From Heterobasidion occidentale (taxonomy: Eukaryota > Basidiomycota > Agaricomycetes > Russulales > Bondarzewiaceae): a stretch of DNA of 64,000 nucleotides. A program made the position numbers and the translations under genes. This document shows positions 12,066 to 24,053 of the stretch, piece after piece (position 1 is the first letter of the stretch; the number at the start of each line of letters is the position of its first letter). The notes beneath the pieces were generated by a model. The model was not told where the DNA came from, searched no databases, and saw only the letters and a program-made list of their open reading frames with translations. Where the stretch lies: positions 868,001 through 932,000 of the forward strand of contig JBCAQO010000003.1 in NCBI GenBank assembly GCA_039111635.1, read 5' to 3'.

Positions 12066-13592
12066 ATGAGCCCCTCCACTTTACAAGATCAACAAACCAG
12101 TGAAGGAGACAACCCTCTATTGGACATTGTTCTCGTTGTATTCATCCATGGGTAGACTTGATGGTACAGACCATTTATCGTTTGGCTTTACTAATGCGAT
12201 CTTGGCGAATGCGCGCTTGCAGATTCAAAGGCACCGACACAACCTTCGGCAGTTTTCCTTCCAGACTCGGACACGTCCTGTCCGACACCCTTCGAAATGT
12301 TAAGGTTGAATGTATCGTTTTTCCCGCATACGAAGTAAGAAAATGTTTGCTCCTCTGCAAGTTGGACTCTGAGACACATGCTTTCATTGAACAGACGAAA
12401 GGCGAATTGGTGAATACAGTCATTCGCACCACCTCCATCTCTATCTCAACCCACCATGTAGAGAGAAGCGGTAGAACGCTTTGCTGACTGGCTTACCACT
12501 CTGACCGTCAACAAAGAGGTAGCCTACGGAGTCGGGGCTGGAAGAGCGAAAGTTGTCCTCTGTGGTCACAGCATGGGGGGCCTTCTTGCGGCCGACTCCC
12601 TTCTCGAGTTCGTCAACACACGCCCGGACAAGCATGCCCCTCTTTGGCCAAATATCGTTGCATGTCTTGCATATGACACCCCCGTGAGTGCCTATCGCCT
12701 CGCCGAAGAACGGTCCAATAGTTACAGCACCATCAGTACCTCGGCCTTCATCCACATGTTTTCAAAAACAGCGCTCAAAAGGTGGGAACTTACGTGCAAA
12801 CTGCCCGTGAAGCCGCTTCTGGTCTATGGGGTTCCTGGGCTGCTTTCAGCAATACGAAAGCCGCGTCGTCATCAAACGCCACAGAACCTGTCGGGCTTCT
12901 GTCCCCTCCCGTCAATGCTGTGAAGGGACCTTGGGAGAAATTTGCCCCCGCTGCGTATGCCATCGGTGGTGCAGTGCTTGCAGGCGCCGCTGCGGGTACG
13001 GCATATTACCGCCGCATTGAGATTGGCACAGGCTATAGTGCGGTGCTTGACCACATGAAGTACGTCGGGAATTTGTGGAACGAAAAGATGCTAGTAGACA
13101 GGCTGGATGCCCTAGTCCAAGCGGAAACTGTACACGGGGTGATTTTTCGAGCGTGCGCCAATCTTCATCCTTCCAAACATTCGACAAGATTGATGACTGG
13201 TTGATAGATTTTACACTATCCTCTCGCATGGGCCGCTTTCGCCGAGGAACCGCACGTTTATCATCCTCCCAAAATTATCTCCTGTGATAGATCACTTCCT
13301 GGGAGCACAGAATAATTTGGCTACCGACGAGGTGCAAGCGCATGTAGGCATGTTTGAACCTTCAACGAACGATGGATATTATGAGTTAGGGATGATGACT
13401 GCGAGATTAATTCGGGAGGCAGTGACGAAGGACAGGGGATTCCATGTTGAAGATGAAATCCCCGACACTGCGAAGCCCGTCGAAGCTGATCTTTGGGACG
13501 TAAAGGGCCATTCCGGGGTTCCAACAAAATCAACGCGTTTGGGTGACGGACAAGGAGTGATTGATGATAATGTGGTGACGGGAGGGGCATGA
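12066..13592 (+). CDS. alpha/beta hydrolase, DUF676/lipase-like
   Basis: Putative serine hydrolase of the alpha/beta fold. The first exon ends in DIVLVVFIHG and continues after an intron with FKGTDTTFGSFPSRL, the oxyanion strand and loop of this family. The nucleophile elbow is VVLCGHSMGGLLAADSLLEF. After further introns come DTP-YLGLHPHVFKNSAQK, a small-residue hydrophobic stretch (AIGGAVLAGAAAGTAYY) that may be membrane-associated, and a C-terminal AHVGMF...NDGYYELG block found in fungal members. The start at 12066 gives a short hydrophilic leader before the first strand. About six exons. Substrate is unknown; lipase or esterase activity is inferred from the fold. Confidence 0.82.
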
Positions 13593-13704
13593 GCTGAGAC
13601 CTAGACAACGTTGTGCTAGGCTTGCAGCACGTCCATGTTTTTCCAGTATACTTTATTCCATATGTAACACGATCGGATACATCCCACTACCGAATGGTAT
13701 TGTA

Positions 13705-14560
13705 TCACTGTTTCAGTGACAGTTGCATCGCATATGCATCTTCTCCATCGGCATCTGTGGCGAGTGATCCGATAAGCATTGCACGCAGGGTCCGCGGAAG
13801 TGATGGACAACTCACAATACTCCTTCTCAATATCTTTGACGGTGAAACCAAGTGTGTCGCGGTAGAGGCTCAGAGCGGCGCGGTTCGACTTACGGACATG
13901 CAGTGAGACATACGGTGCTTTGTATATCGACGCCATTGCCTCTTCTATGCCACGATGCGGATGCCATCAAAAAAAGTATCAGCTTCGAGGAAGATAGGAG
14001 AAGGGAAATGAGAAAAGATGTCATGTCACAGGACGCACGAGATTGTATCATCAACTTTTTGGCAAGTCCAAGGCGGCGGTATGAGCGCAGCACAGAGATG
14101 GAGGTGACATGCCCATGAATCTCTTCTTCAGGGCCAGGATCGTCTTCCCTGAAATATATAATGGTCAAAACTCCTTGCACAGCTATAGTACGAGATCAGA
14201 ACGAGGATTTGAAGTGATGAGAGCTGTGGGAAGGGTAGCAGTAGGGTGATTTGTGAGGCTGAGGCGTACATCTTTGCAAGGATATATCCAACGATGCGAC
14301 CTTTCTCGTCCTCGGCGACGTACGAAAGTGATGGCCACGTCATAGCATGATACAGGTCTGTTATCCGAGTATATGTGATGGTTGTGAGGAGGCTCAAGAC
14401 AAAAAAAGCACAGATGAACGCACAATATCTCAGGGTATAATTCTCGGGCAAATTTTGCAGGTTACAGGCCTGCATCCCCATCAGGTCTTCTACCTACGAA
14501 CATATCAGCGATCGTATGGACAATAATAGGAGGGTTTACCCGTGCTGGCCGAATGTTCAT
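13705..14560 (-). CDS. ARD1: N-alpha-acetyltransferase catalytic subunit, NatA (Ard1/Naa10)
   Basis: GNAT-fold acetyltransferase that, with Nat1/Naa15, acetylates N-termini of nascent chains after Met removal. It starts MNIRPAR at 14560. The first substrate-facing segment [15 protein letters not shown] is intact, followed by [22 protein letters not shown], the [26 protein letters not shown] block with the acetyl-CoA binding R-x-x-G-x-A pattern, then [17 protein letters not shown] and [12 protein letters not shown]. It ends [14 protein letters not shown], typical of Naa10 cores. Fungal and animal proteins often carry an extra acidic tail, which is absent here, so this is a short form of about 155-160 residues. 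Five or more small exons. Confidence 0.9.
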
Positions 14561-15322
14561 GATGTAGCTGAGGACAAGAGCGCGAAGTCGGAACCAGGGA
14601 CGTCGACGGTCCGGGAGAGAAGGGACGTGACGTGACGTGTCCGCGGCCTTACTGAATATGGGTGGGTATATGCAGTGTATATGCTATGCGTAGAACGACC
14701 ATCTTCTGCGTAGGGTCAGCAGCGGAGACTAGTGGGTATTGGCCTGGACGACAGACAAAAATTTTATTCAATGGTGGTGAATCACCGATGCAGCACTTTG
14801 GATTGACTGTAAGTTAAACCCAAGCGATTGATTAATGGACAACCGAATTTTGAGTGGACAAGGTGCCGAGAGCGCGTGGATTGTACGGACACGACATTAT
14901 CGCTCAATATAACGCTGCGCTCGATGCCAGGCTATTTTGTAAAGTGAGCGGGAAGAGCTTACTTTCGCTTGGATATCGCGTTCAATAATACTCCCATATT
15001 CTAAGCACGTGGCGATTCTCTGGACCTCTTGGTAACTTACAGCTACTAGGGCGCTGGTCACCGGTCTTGTCAGTCGTTTCGTGCACTTGTATGGTTTGGT
15101 ATACAGAAACACGAGGCCCTTGTCCCTGTGATCATTCCTCCGGGCCATGCTTTCTACTCACCGCAGAAAGCCCGCCCAAACTTTTCCCGCTTGCCCCACG
15201 GCAGCCCGGGCCCGTATTTAAAGCTATATAGACCATGGTAGGGATGCCCGGTCAACCTGGATCCTGGGCTCCGCTCGCTGCCCTTGGTCTCGCTCTTCAT
15301 TCCTCGAGTCTCGCTTATAGAT
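14561..15322. other. intergenic between NatA subunit and MFS transporter
   Basis: An unspliced minus-strand frame of 83 codons lies at 14897-15148 but has no recognisable motif and is not annotated. A TATA-like stretch TATTTAAAGCTATATA at 15215-15230 lies about 100 bases before the transporter ATG. An upstream ATG at 15234 is out of frame with the transporter. Confidence 0.5.
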
Positions 15323-17311
15323 ATGTCTGCAGCCAGCGATGCTCCCTTTGAGGTCGATCAGGAGAAACAGGAGCCTGCTGAGACCCATGTCTCCGCATAC
15401 CAGAGACACCAGAACGAGTTGGACGTAGTGTTTGGAGGTCCCGAGGAGCGTAATCGAATTGAACGAAGGTTATTGTGGAGATTGGATTTGAGAATGTCCA
15501 TTTTAATCTTCATCTACATCCTCAACTACGTGCGTCGACTGATACTAATCTGCCTCGCCCGTAACTTCTACTGATCGCCCTAAATCGGGACAGATTGATA
15601 GAAACAATGCTGGGCAAGTCATTACTGCTCCTCCACGACGACGCCTTTGAATTACATTTCCTTGTAGAGCGGCCAGGCTGAGAGGTTTCGAAGCGGATCT
15701 CCATCTGAAGGGGCAAGAATTTGCCACACTCTTGTCCATTCTATATGTTGGATATATCTTAATGCAAATCCCATCGTAAGCACGATATTCAATTTCGCCA
15801 ACTTATCCTGCTAAACAATCCCTCCAGTAATATGTTTTTGAACTGGATAGGAAAGCCCTCTATCTATCTTCCATGCTGTATGATCATCTGGGGTACGATA
15901 TCCGTGTTGACTGGTGAGCGTTCTTTGATGGAACCTTATGATTCAGCTTTGATCAATCTTTGGTAGGAATCACGAAGAAGTGAGTGTCATACTCCTAGCC
16001 TCACTTGAGCCAACCTAAAATCACCTAGTTTTGTCGACGCACTACTCACTCGATTCTTCCTTGGCTTTGTCGAGGCTGCGTTCTTTCCCGGTGCACTCTT
16101 TCTATTATCAAAGTGGTACACCAAATCCGAGCTTGGAGCTCGAACGGCCATATTGTACTGTGGTAACATCATCAGCAATGCCTTCGGATCCCTCATGGCA
16201 AGTGGCATCTTAGACGGGATGGATGATAAGCTTGGCCATGCAGCTTGGAGGTATGCGAGACATCCTTTTGAGAAGAGGATCTTGACGATCATACTGATAA
16301 TATGATCCGAATCTTCATTTTAGGTGGTTATTCTATATTGAAGGCGCCCTCACCATCTTCTTTGCAATCATTGCTTTATTCGTTTTGCCTGACTTCCCGA
16401 CGACGACACGCTGGCTTACGCCGCAGGAGCGCTCACTGGCTTTGAAACGCATGGCATCTGACTTTGCCGGGATTGGTGATCAAAATGAGACGGAGACAGG
16501 TGGACATACCCATGGACTCAGACTTGCACTAGCCGACTGGAAGGTCTGGTGGTTGTCGCTCGCCATGACAAGCAATGTCATTTCCTTGTCATTTAACGCA
16601 TATTTTCCTACTCTTAGTGCAACGCTGGGTTACGGGAGAACGATCACGCTGGTGCTTTGTGCCCCACCATTCATAGTGGCTGCGGCTGCAGCATTTCTTC
16701 TTGCTAGGTATTTGTGGAGCTTCTCTCTGAAAATAGTAGATGTTTTTTTGACATCAACCATAGGCATTCCGATAAATCGGGAGAGCGCTTCTGGCATATC
16801 TCAATATCACTCGCTCTGGGAATAGTTGGTTTCATTATTGCTATCTCCACAATGAATACTGCTGCGCGTTACGTTTCATTGTCAGTATTCTCTCCACTCT
16901 GTGGTCCGTCTACTGAAAAAGATTCAGATTTCTTATGGCTCAATCCTACGCTGGATTTGTGTGCTTCTACACATGGCTCAGTAACTCATTTCCGCGACCG
17001 CCATCCAAACGAGCTGTTGCCCTCGCATTTATTAATGCGTTTTCACAAATGGGCAATATAGCTGGATCGTGAGTCAGATTATTTCCTTGCCTCTTAGACG
17101 TCTGACATGCTCGTACATTGATAGTTATGTTTGGCCATCAATGTGGGGCCCGACCTACCGCAATTCGTATGCAATCTGCATCGCATGCCAGAGTCTGACT
17201 ATTGTGATGTTGTGGATTTTCCGGATGCATCTGAAAGCTCTAAACGAGAAGATGGATCAGGATGATGAGTCAAAGGATATCAAAGAGAGAGGCTTTAGAT
17301 ATATGCTGTGA
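15323..17311 (+). CDS. MFS transporter, anion:cation symporter (Dal5/Tna1-like) family
   Basis: Twelve-helix major facilitator, expected in the plasma membrane, moving organic anions such as allantoate, nicotinate or other carboxylates with protons. The hydrophilic N-terminus leads into RRLLWRLDLRMSILIFIYILNY and IDRNNA, the family's first-helix signature. Then follow GQEFATLLSILYVGYILMQ, the conserved NMFLNWIGKPSIYLP, TRFFLGFVEAAFFPG and LSKWYTKSELGART in the first half, and GRTITLVLCAPPF, MNTAARYVSL and AFINAFSQMGNIAGS in the second. The C-terminal tail is charged. About nine exons. The start is the first ATG in frame with the N-terminal tail; an out-of-frame upstream ATG exists at 15234. 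The substrate cannot be read from sequence. Confidence 0.88.
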
Positions 17312-17513
17312 CTTTATGTTCGCTCACTGATTTCTTCGGCCTTCTCCTTCAGAAGCGCTTTATCAGCAAGGAACCACCGGGCAATATATACTTCCAATAC
17401 ATGTAAATGCGTGGCTTCAAAGTTATGGTACAACAATATGGCCTGCTCTCTACGGGACAAACAAGTGATGCAAGGGCATGTGCTTATATGCTACTCACAT
17501 TCCGAGGCACCCT

Positions 17514-20500
17514 CTACAACGCAGTTGTCATGCTGCCGTCTTTCTGCAGCTGCTGAATCATCCTCTTCAGCTCTGTCACATCTGCCAGAAGACCATTCGT
17601 GCTTTGCCCAGCAGCAGACCGATGCGTCGATGCACCATCTGATAAGGTAGCCTTCCCGTCATCCATCGACAACCATCTGTCCAATTGGGCACTGATGGAA
17701 CGGGCTTTAAGACGGAAGTGAGTGCGGATGACGTTTCCGAATGGTTCAGGAGGACTTCTTAGATTGCCGAGCATCTGTAAACCGAAGTAATTGTAAGCAC
17801 TCGAAGGAATGTTAAGATAAGCATTATGACGAGGATTCTCACTGCAGTCTTGACGACCATTCTTCGAACGTTCGCCGAGTCTGGAGAGGACGTAGTGAGT
17901 GGACTAACAGCGAAATGAACAACGAATCGAACTATGATTGCTTACAGGCTATAGATTGGGGAGTCCCGGCACTATTTGCCCACCCGGGCTCATTGAGGTA
18001 TGGTTCATCGCACAGGATCATCGACTGGATAGAAATGAGAACCTGAGGAAATGGTAAATCAGTAAATAAGCATCATGGCAAGTTCTCCATACGCACTTGC
18101 AAGAGGGTCGATTTTCCGGATACCCAACCAGGGCCTGCCCACGTGCCCAGCAATGACAGGCAAACCTTTCCATCCTATGATATATAGACATTGAATAATT
18201 TGGAGGCATTGAACGGTCGTGGCGAACTTACCGCGTAAAGGTTAGGATTGAAGCGATATTTACCTCCGTTGGTCTACTGGATCATTAGAACTCATGCTAT
18301 GAAGATGTAAAATCCAAAGCTGACCGTCATGTACTTCACACTCGGCGGCGAGTGATTGTAAGAATTACCGAGAAAAATATCGAACAGGAAGCTAACTTGA
18401 GATCAACACATGCAGATACTCTCCAGAAGAAAAGTCATTTACCAGCCATTTTGATAACTAGTAAAGAACGCGTAACTGATCAGGACATGGAGGTGCAACG
18501 TCAACATAGACTCACGGTGTCCCCTCTGGACCAATGATGAGTGCCTTGATGATATCTACACGGCTTTCGTCGACTCGAAGAAAGATCGACGAGTCCCAAG
18601 CGACGGGTAAATTGGTGGTGAGCACCGCAAGCTAGGTACAATTATCTGTTCATACGTGAGTTTTGGATTCTGCAACGGTAACGTACCTCCTTTGCGATTG
18701 CTAAGGAACGTTTCGGAATGTCGGACGACGCGAGCATACGTGCATCATTATTGAAGTAGAATTTGTAGTTGGGCGCTTCGTCAGATGTGCTCTCGCCTTG
18801 AGGGACTGGGACTGTCAAGTCGCAGTATTCGAATCTAACCCGAGTCGCCCATTCTACATATATCTTCTGCATTGCTTCGTCCGTTGCTCCTGCATCCACC
18901 ACAATATTAGCGGCGGATGATGATGATGATGACGACGACGACGACGACGATATTTTTGGAAGCGCGTCGTGTAATCGCTGGAGGAATGTGTCGCCCTTCG
19001 TTTCGCGTAACGAACGATCAATGGCGTTGGCTGTCGCAAGTATCCGATTGCAGAACTTCAAGAGTTTCTCGTTTTCCTCCGATTGGATGACGGGAGCAGT
19101 CTCCTTAGCTTTCCCCTTCGAGTCATTTGTCACCCGTTTTTGCTCTTCTGTCATCTCTGTAGGTGCAGTTTCTACCACCTTCACACCCTCCAACCCTTTG
19201 ATAGCAGCTTGAGCTTGAATGACAATAGCTTCCATTAACTCTCGAGGGCCGGAACTTCCTTCGTAGATGATAGTGCGTTCACGAGGAGGAGGAGTACCAT
19301 TTGACGGCCTCTTTGTTGGATTTGTCCGAACCGACATGACAACCATTATAGGCATGGCCATCATGCTCGCTAGGGCTTCGTGGTTTGAGATGGTCTATGA
19401 AGTAATGGGTTAACAGTGCAGCGAGGAGCATAGGAATTAACATATACCTCCAGCCATTCGAAGAGTTCGAAGTAAACAGCGGATCGATCTGACATATCCG
19501 TAAGGGAATCATTTCGAAGTAGAGAGCTGCAAATATTGTTAAATCGTCGTCGGAGGTGCGCGAGTGCCGTAGGATGGACAAGGTAATCACTAGTCCGTCC
19601 GCCACCTTGGCGATGTAGAGAGGGGAGGTATACGCGAATCTGTGTCATTAAGTCACCAAGTTTCTCGTCTTTGGTCTTTTGTATCATTTGGGCTTCAGCT
19701 TGACCAGTGGTCTGTAACGGACAACTCAGCAGCGGAACACCCGACGTACGCGAGATTCGCTCACATCTTCTTTGACTTCACCGGCATATCCTATCCCGAC
19801 TTTCGATTTCTTTCCTACAATAGCATTTGTAGGATAGATATCGTCGTCATCGTCCCCATCTACAGCCATCGTGGGAGTTATTACCTCCACCTTTCTCCGT
19901 TTGTTCCGCCCTTTGCTATCTTGGCTACCGGAGATGAGTTGAACATGCTCGTGGTATAAGTGTTCAAGCATCGCAAGCCCAATGCCTAAAATCACTCCTT
20001 GCAGGTTTGAACAATGAAATAAGTCGTCGTCATCTGTATCTGTTGTCCGTTCCTTTGTCTGACTGAAGGGTTCTCCACATGCGAAACAGAATTCTTTGTG
20101 GCACTGCTTGCATTGTCGACGAACAACACTGCGCAACTGTTGGATGAACATCGGGAAAGAGGACTTCTCGCAAAAATGAGAGTTTGGCGTATAATGAGAT
20201 CCAAAGCCAAGTGCTTACATAGATGGCAAAAAAGTCACTTTTCTTTCTTGTGATAGAGTATCCACAACCATGAGGGCAGAAGCACTCCCCTTCGCTGAGT
20301 TGTGAATAGAGGCTGAACAAAAAGCCCTGCTCTCCACCTTCGGGGCAGCCCTTCATCCATTGTCCTTGAGTCATAAGCTGGACGTCCTCATCGATCACAT
20401 CCAAATGAACGGTCTCAGGTTGCTCCTCGACCGCAATAACCTCTTCACGTCTATCCTTAGAGAAGAATATCCCTGCAAGCAAATGAGCGTGCGCCACACA

Positions 20501-21060
20501 AAGCGAAGTTGATCTGCTATACCGGCATAAGGGTCAATGCCCGTCCTCGATTTCTCGTCGGAAATCTTCACTTCCTCGTCAGAATCGTAATCCACATATT
20601 CATCTGTGAGTTTGTCGATAATTGGACGCCACGCGTAGGAGTTGAACTCTTCAAGAACATACCATCGTCTTCCTCATCATCTTCAACATTGTCGTTCAGT
20701 CCATCACCCTCGTCATCGGGGGTCTAAAGACACGTGAGATACGCGTAAATGTGAGTGTTCTGACCTTTGAACTGAATGCCTACCACGAGCCTTCCTGTAT
20801 TCGTCTGCGCACGTCCCGTCGCGTCCGCAGGAGCAGCAGTCATGTATACATCGCCGTCTCCATCCACGACATCGTCGAAGGCGCCGTCAAAGATCCTCTC
20901 TGCTGCCTGCATGACGTCTCTGTATCTTTTGAGAGCAGCCCGTGCCTGCGCTGGAGTTGCTCCCTGCAACGCGGAGTCAGGTTCAGTGGGGATTCCAAAA
21001 ATGTAGTAGACATTCAGCTAGCCGCACCATTTCGACAAGTTGTTCTATCTCGCCGTCCAT
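17514..21060 (-). CDS. UBA - zinc finger (IBR-like) - UBC fusion; putative hybrid E2/E3 ubiquitin enzyme
   Basis: Large protein of roughly 950-1000 residues. Exon 1 (from 21060) encodes MDGEIEQLVEM, which splices to GATPAQARAALKRY to form a UBA domain. A Cys/His-rich region follows: CFCPHGCGYSI, then RRQCKQCHKEFCFACGEPF, an IBR-type zinc-binding pattern. A long middle region has acidic patches and a polyserine run. The last third is an E2 (UBC) domain of the UBE2O/BIRC6-like branch: ESRVDIIKALIIGPEGTPY, then DGKVCLSLLGTWAGPGW with the catalytic cysteine, and SIQSMIL and EPG segments. It ends with a helical tail (LLADVTELKRMIQQLQ). About 15 introns. Having E2 and RBR-like zinc fingers in one chain suggests combined conjugating and ligase function; this is inference. 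No full RING1 was identified. Confidence 0.8.
18916..18951. repeat. GAT/GAC trinucleotide tract
   Basis: About twelve GAT then GAC units. On the minus strand they extend a polyserine run in the linker of the UBA-UBC protein, ahead of its E2 domain. Confidence 0.85.
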
Positions 21061-21781
21061 ATCTGTGTTTGCACGACGAAGAGTTGCAGTTGGGAGCTCA
21101 CAGTGCTGTATAAGTATCCAGGGAAGACAAAGTCATTGTGCAGATTTGAGAAGCGCGCAGTGATATATAATATTACATAATGACATAGAACACAAACCAG
21201 ACATATTTTGTTCTTCTCGCCTTTTATGGTAACTACTGTGTCCATAACGGGCAAACGCACTCCTTTTGCGGACTTTTCTGCCCTTTCAGCCGATCTGAAA
21301 TAATCGAATTGCCCATATTGACTACTAGGGAAATTGCTGTAACAGATGGGCGCTGGTTATCGACGTAGCAAGTTCGGAGATTTCGTGCCCGTTTGCGTTC
21401 TGCGGATGATCATCCTCCGACCTTCCTTTCTCTCAAGCCGTTTGGAATCGGACCAGAGAGTAAAAGCCCGCAGAGCGGACAAGACACTACTGTTACACCG
21501 AGTATGCTTTGTCATGTAGTAAGCAATGCAGCAGTAACAGAAGAGCATGACAAGATCGGAATATGAACATAGTATGCATGTGAGATGCAAAGACATTTAA
21601 TGATCCCTGTCGAAGAAATTTTACCAGTGCGCGTCGGCCCAACTGTTACCATGGTTCCAATCCTACCTCTGACAACATGATCAAGACACGCTACACATAC
21701 CATTCAACCATGAGGAAAGACGCAACCATAACGGACAGATACAGACAACTCGTTCAGATGGAGGCAGATTCCCGATCGATA
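21061..21781. other. intergenic, no gene seen
   Basis: The 5' flank of the UBA-UBC gene and the 3' flank of U1-C. Minus-strand frames at 21357-21703 are hydrophobic but match nothing known and have no splice continuity to neighbours. Confidence 0.55.
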
Positions 21782-22696
21782 TTAGGGCCGACCGAGTAAC
21801 CTCAGCCTGTCGGGATGCATCCCTCCAGGTCCAGGGGGTATTGATCCGTTGCTTGGGCTTCCTGAAGGGGGCCCCTGGCCACTCGGGGGACCGTTGAAAT
21901 TGGGCGGAGGGCCACCTCCTGGACCAAAGTTCGGTGGGAACGGTGGTGCACCAGGAGCGCCAACGTTTGACGGAGGGAAAGGTGGCGCTGATGGAAAAGT
22001 GCATTTCGCATGTGATCCTGTCCAACAAGGATGTGAAAAGGTACGGATAAACATACCTCCTGGGAAGCCGGAAGGAGGGCCCATGCCTGGCGGCATACCG
22101 CCATTCGGAGGGAAAGGTGGTGCACCAGGGGGTATCATACCAGGTGGAAACCCGCCGGCGGCAGGTGGAAACGGTGGCATAGCTATTACGACTATCAGGA
22201 AGGTGAGACGGAAACAGACGAAAATAACGTACAAAAACCACCAGGAGGACCTCCAAAACCTCCAGGGCCACCGAATGAGGGCGGCCCTCCGAACGGTGGT
22301 CCACTGGGTGCAAGATGCTGTGGCCCGAATCCAAACCCACCGGGTGGTGGTCCGCCACTAGACTCATAAGCCGACGTGATTTGGTCAATGATACTTTGAG
22401 CTTTGTCGTGTCCGAGAGCTAGAACAGTATCAGTGGCTATCGCACGAATGATGCAAATTACACTAACAAGCATAATAATCCCTGACGTTGGCTAAGTGAT
22501 TGCGTCCGCTGTTGTGAGCCTTGCGGACTATAGGAGGATAGGCAGTCAAGTGGTAGGTCAGAACGAAAGGTGCGCAGAGCTCACCGGAGGCGGAGTCGTG
22601 AGTGAGATACACGTCACAGTAGTCACAGTAGTGTTTCTAATAAGATGCCCATGAGTCGTATGAAATCGTAAACAAACGGACCATACATACTGGCAT
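21782..22696 (-). CDS. U1 small nuclear ribonucleoprotein C
   Basis: U1 snRNP subunit that helps recognise the 5' splice site. Exon 1 encodes only Met-Pro (ATG at 22696). It splices to [17 protein letters not shown] and then [19 protein letters not shown], which together form the diagnostic C2H2 zinc finger (C-x2-C...H-x5-H). The next exon gives [18 protein letters not shown]. The rest is a Pro/Gly/Met-rich tail with repeated PPFPPN, PPGM and PPSG motifs, as in other U1-C proteins, ending RLRLLGRP. Six exons. It is head-to-head with LSm3, whose ATG is 280 bases away. Confidence 0.93.
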
Positions 22697-22975
22697 GGTA
22701 GCAACTTGTTGATGTCGAGGGCGCCACTTGTGAAAGCAAACTGACGAATACGACGGCGCAGGGTTTGTACCTCGTGGGAACCACGTGCGGAACGGCCCGT
22801 CAATTCACCGCTGCGTATGCTGAACTCAAACTCTACGATCTTAGAGGCTGTCTGGATTTCCCTCTCCATCATTCTCTCTTCGTTAACATAGGCTACGCGC
22901 TATTACGAGCATTTTGAACGTGGGCATTATTGTGTTTGTTACTCGTGCTGTGATCGCGGAGTGTCTCTATCATCA

Positions 22976-23467
22976 ATGGACTTATCCGCCTCTGGCATTC
23001 AAGAGCCCTTCGATCTCATCCGGCTCTCCCTCAGCGAGCGTGTATTCGTCAAGTTGAGAGGCGATCGGGAGTTCACAGGGGTTCTTCATGTGCGTAACCC
23101 TTCCGTAACATGAATCATCGACATCCAAATATATTTCCCACCTGAGTTTAGGCATACGATGGACACATGAACTTGATTCTAAGCGATGTCGAAGAGACAA
23201 TCATGCTTGTTGATGCGGCAGAGGGCGCACTGCCACCACAAGGCGTCATTCGTGTACGCCGTTTACCTTGCCTCATTGCCAGTATCACACTTCCGCTTCC
23301 CCCTAACTGATCTCTTGCTCGCAGATGGCTAAACGGAAGATGCCAATGTTGTTCGTTCGCGGTGACGGTGTCATCCTTGTATGTGACGATTTCTCCTTGT
23401 ATCGCCACGATGACGGACTGTCCTGAATAATAATTATCTATAGGTATCACCACCCTCTCGAACTTAA
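22976..23467 (+). CDS. LSM3: U6 snRNA-associated Sm-like protein LSm3
   Basis: Ring subunit of the LSm2-8 (U6 snRNP, nucleus) and LSm1-7 (mRNA decay, cytoplasm) complexes. Exons 22976-23089, 23152-23253, 23325-23378 and 23444-23467 give 97 residues, the normal LSm3 length. The N-terminus [29 protein letters not shown] is split here for length: [16 protein letters not shown] then [13 protein letters not shown]. It continues [16 protein letters not shown] (Sm1 end) and [17 protein letters not shown] (Sm2). The FVRGDGV turn and the D.HMN RNA-binding loop are intact. Exon borders preserve frame with GT-AG sites. It shares its promoter region with U1-C. Confidence 0.95.
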
Positions 23468-24053
23468 TCGAGCAAAATGAGCCCATCACGTGGGACCTCA
23501 TCGTTTCATCTGTAGACTCGGGTATGATGCAGGCGACCTACACATCCTCGAAGCTCCCGAGTGAAGTGCCAATATATTTTTCGGCAATATGTGCTGTACG
23601 GGATCGTTGAGTGCCTAGTTCCTTTGTATTCTCTGCTTCGCAGGAATTTCATGGCTGATTACGAATGTATCGGTCGCTAAGAATACAGCACCGTGGTTGG
23701 GCTGCCATCGACTTGTTAGAAAGCCTTTCCGAGCGGGTCATGGTAGCATCACGAGCCTTTGGGCACATGTCTCACTAACTTCCCCGCAACGTTCTCAACA
23801 CTACAATCTTGAAGCGAGATGGTTGGAGAGCTGTAAAGCTGTAACCGTCGCGCTCTAACTTGGGATCGATGGTCATCTACATATATATGGAAACTAATCT
23901 ATCAGATACAGTCGCATCGGCTGTGTACGGCTACACTGACGAGTCACAAGAGAACACGTCCACAGCTATGCAGACAACACAGTGAATATACTGGATACAC
24001 TAATCCAACACTTCTGTCCTCGACTGTTTCTCGCTGCAGATCGATGCCCCTCG
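23468..24053. other. convergent intergenic, no gene seen
   Basis: Lies between the 3' ends of LSm3 and GRR1. No conserved frame and no tRNA- or snRNA-like box was found. Confidence 0.6.

Noticed and set aside
14897..15148. 83-codon minus-strand frame between NatA subunit and MFS transporter
   Set aside because: No family motif and no splice partner; length is within chance.
15234..15322. Upstream ATG before the MFS transporter as the true start
   Set aside because: Out of frame with the conserved N-terminal tail and first helix.
22558..22872. 104-codon minus-strand frame starting MMEREIQTASK upstream of U1-C
   Set aside because: It overlaps the U1-C start and first intron and lacks recognisable motifs; most likely 5' leader, at best an upstream ORF.
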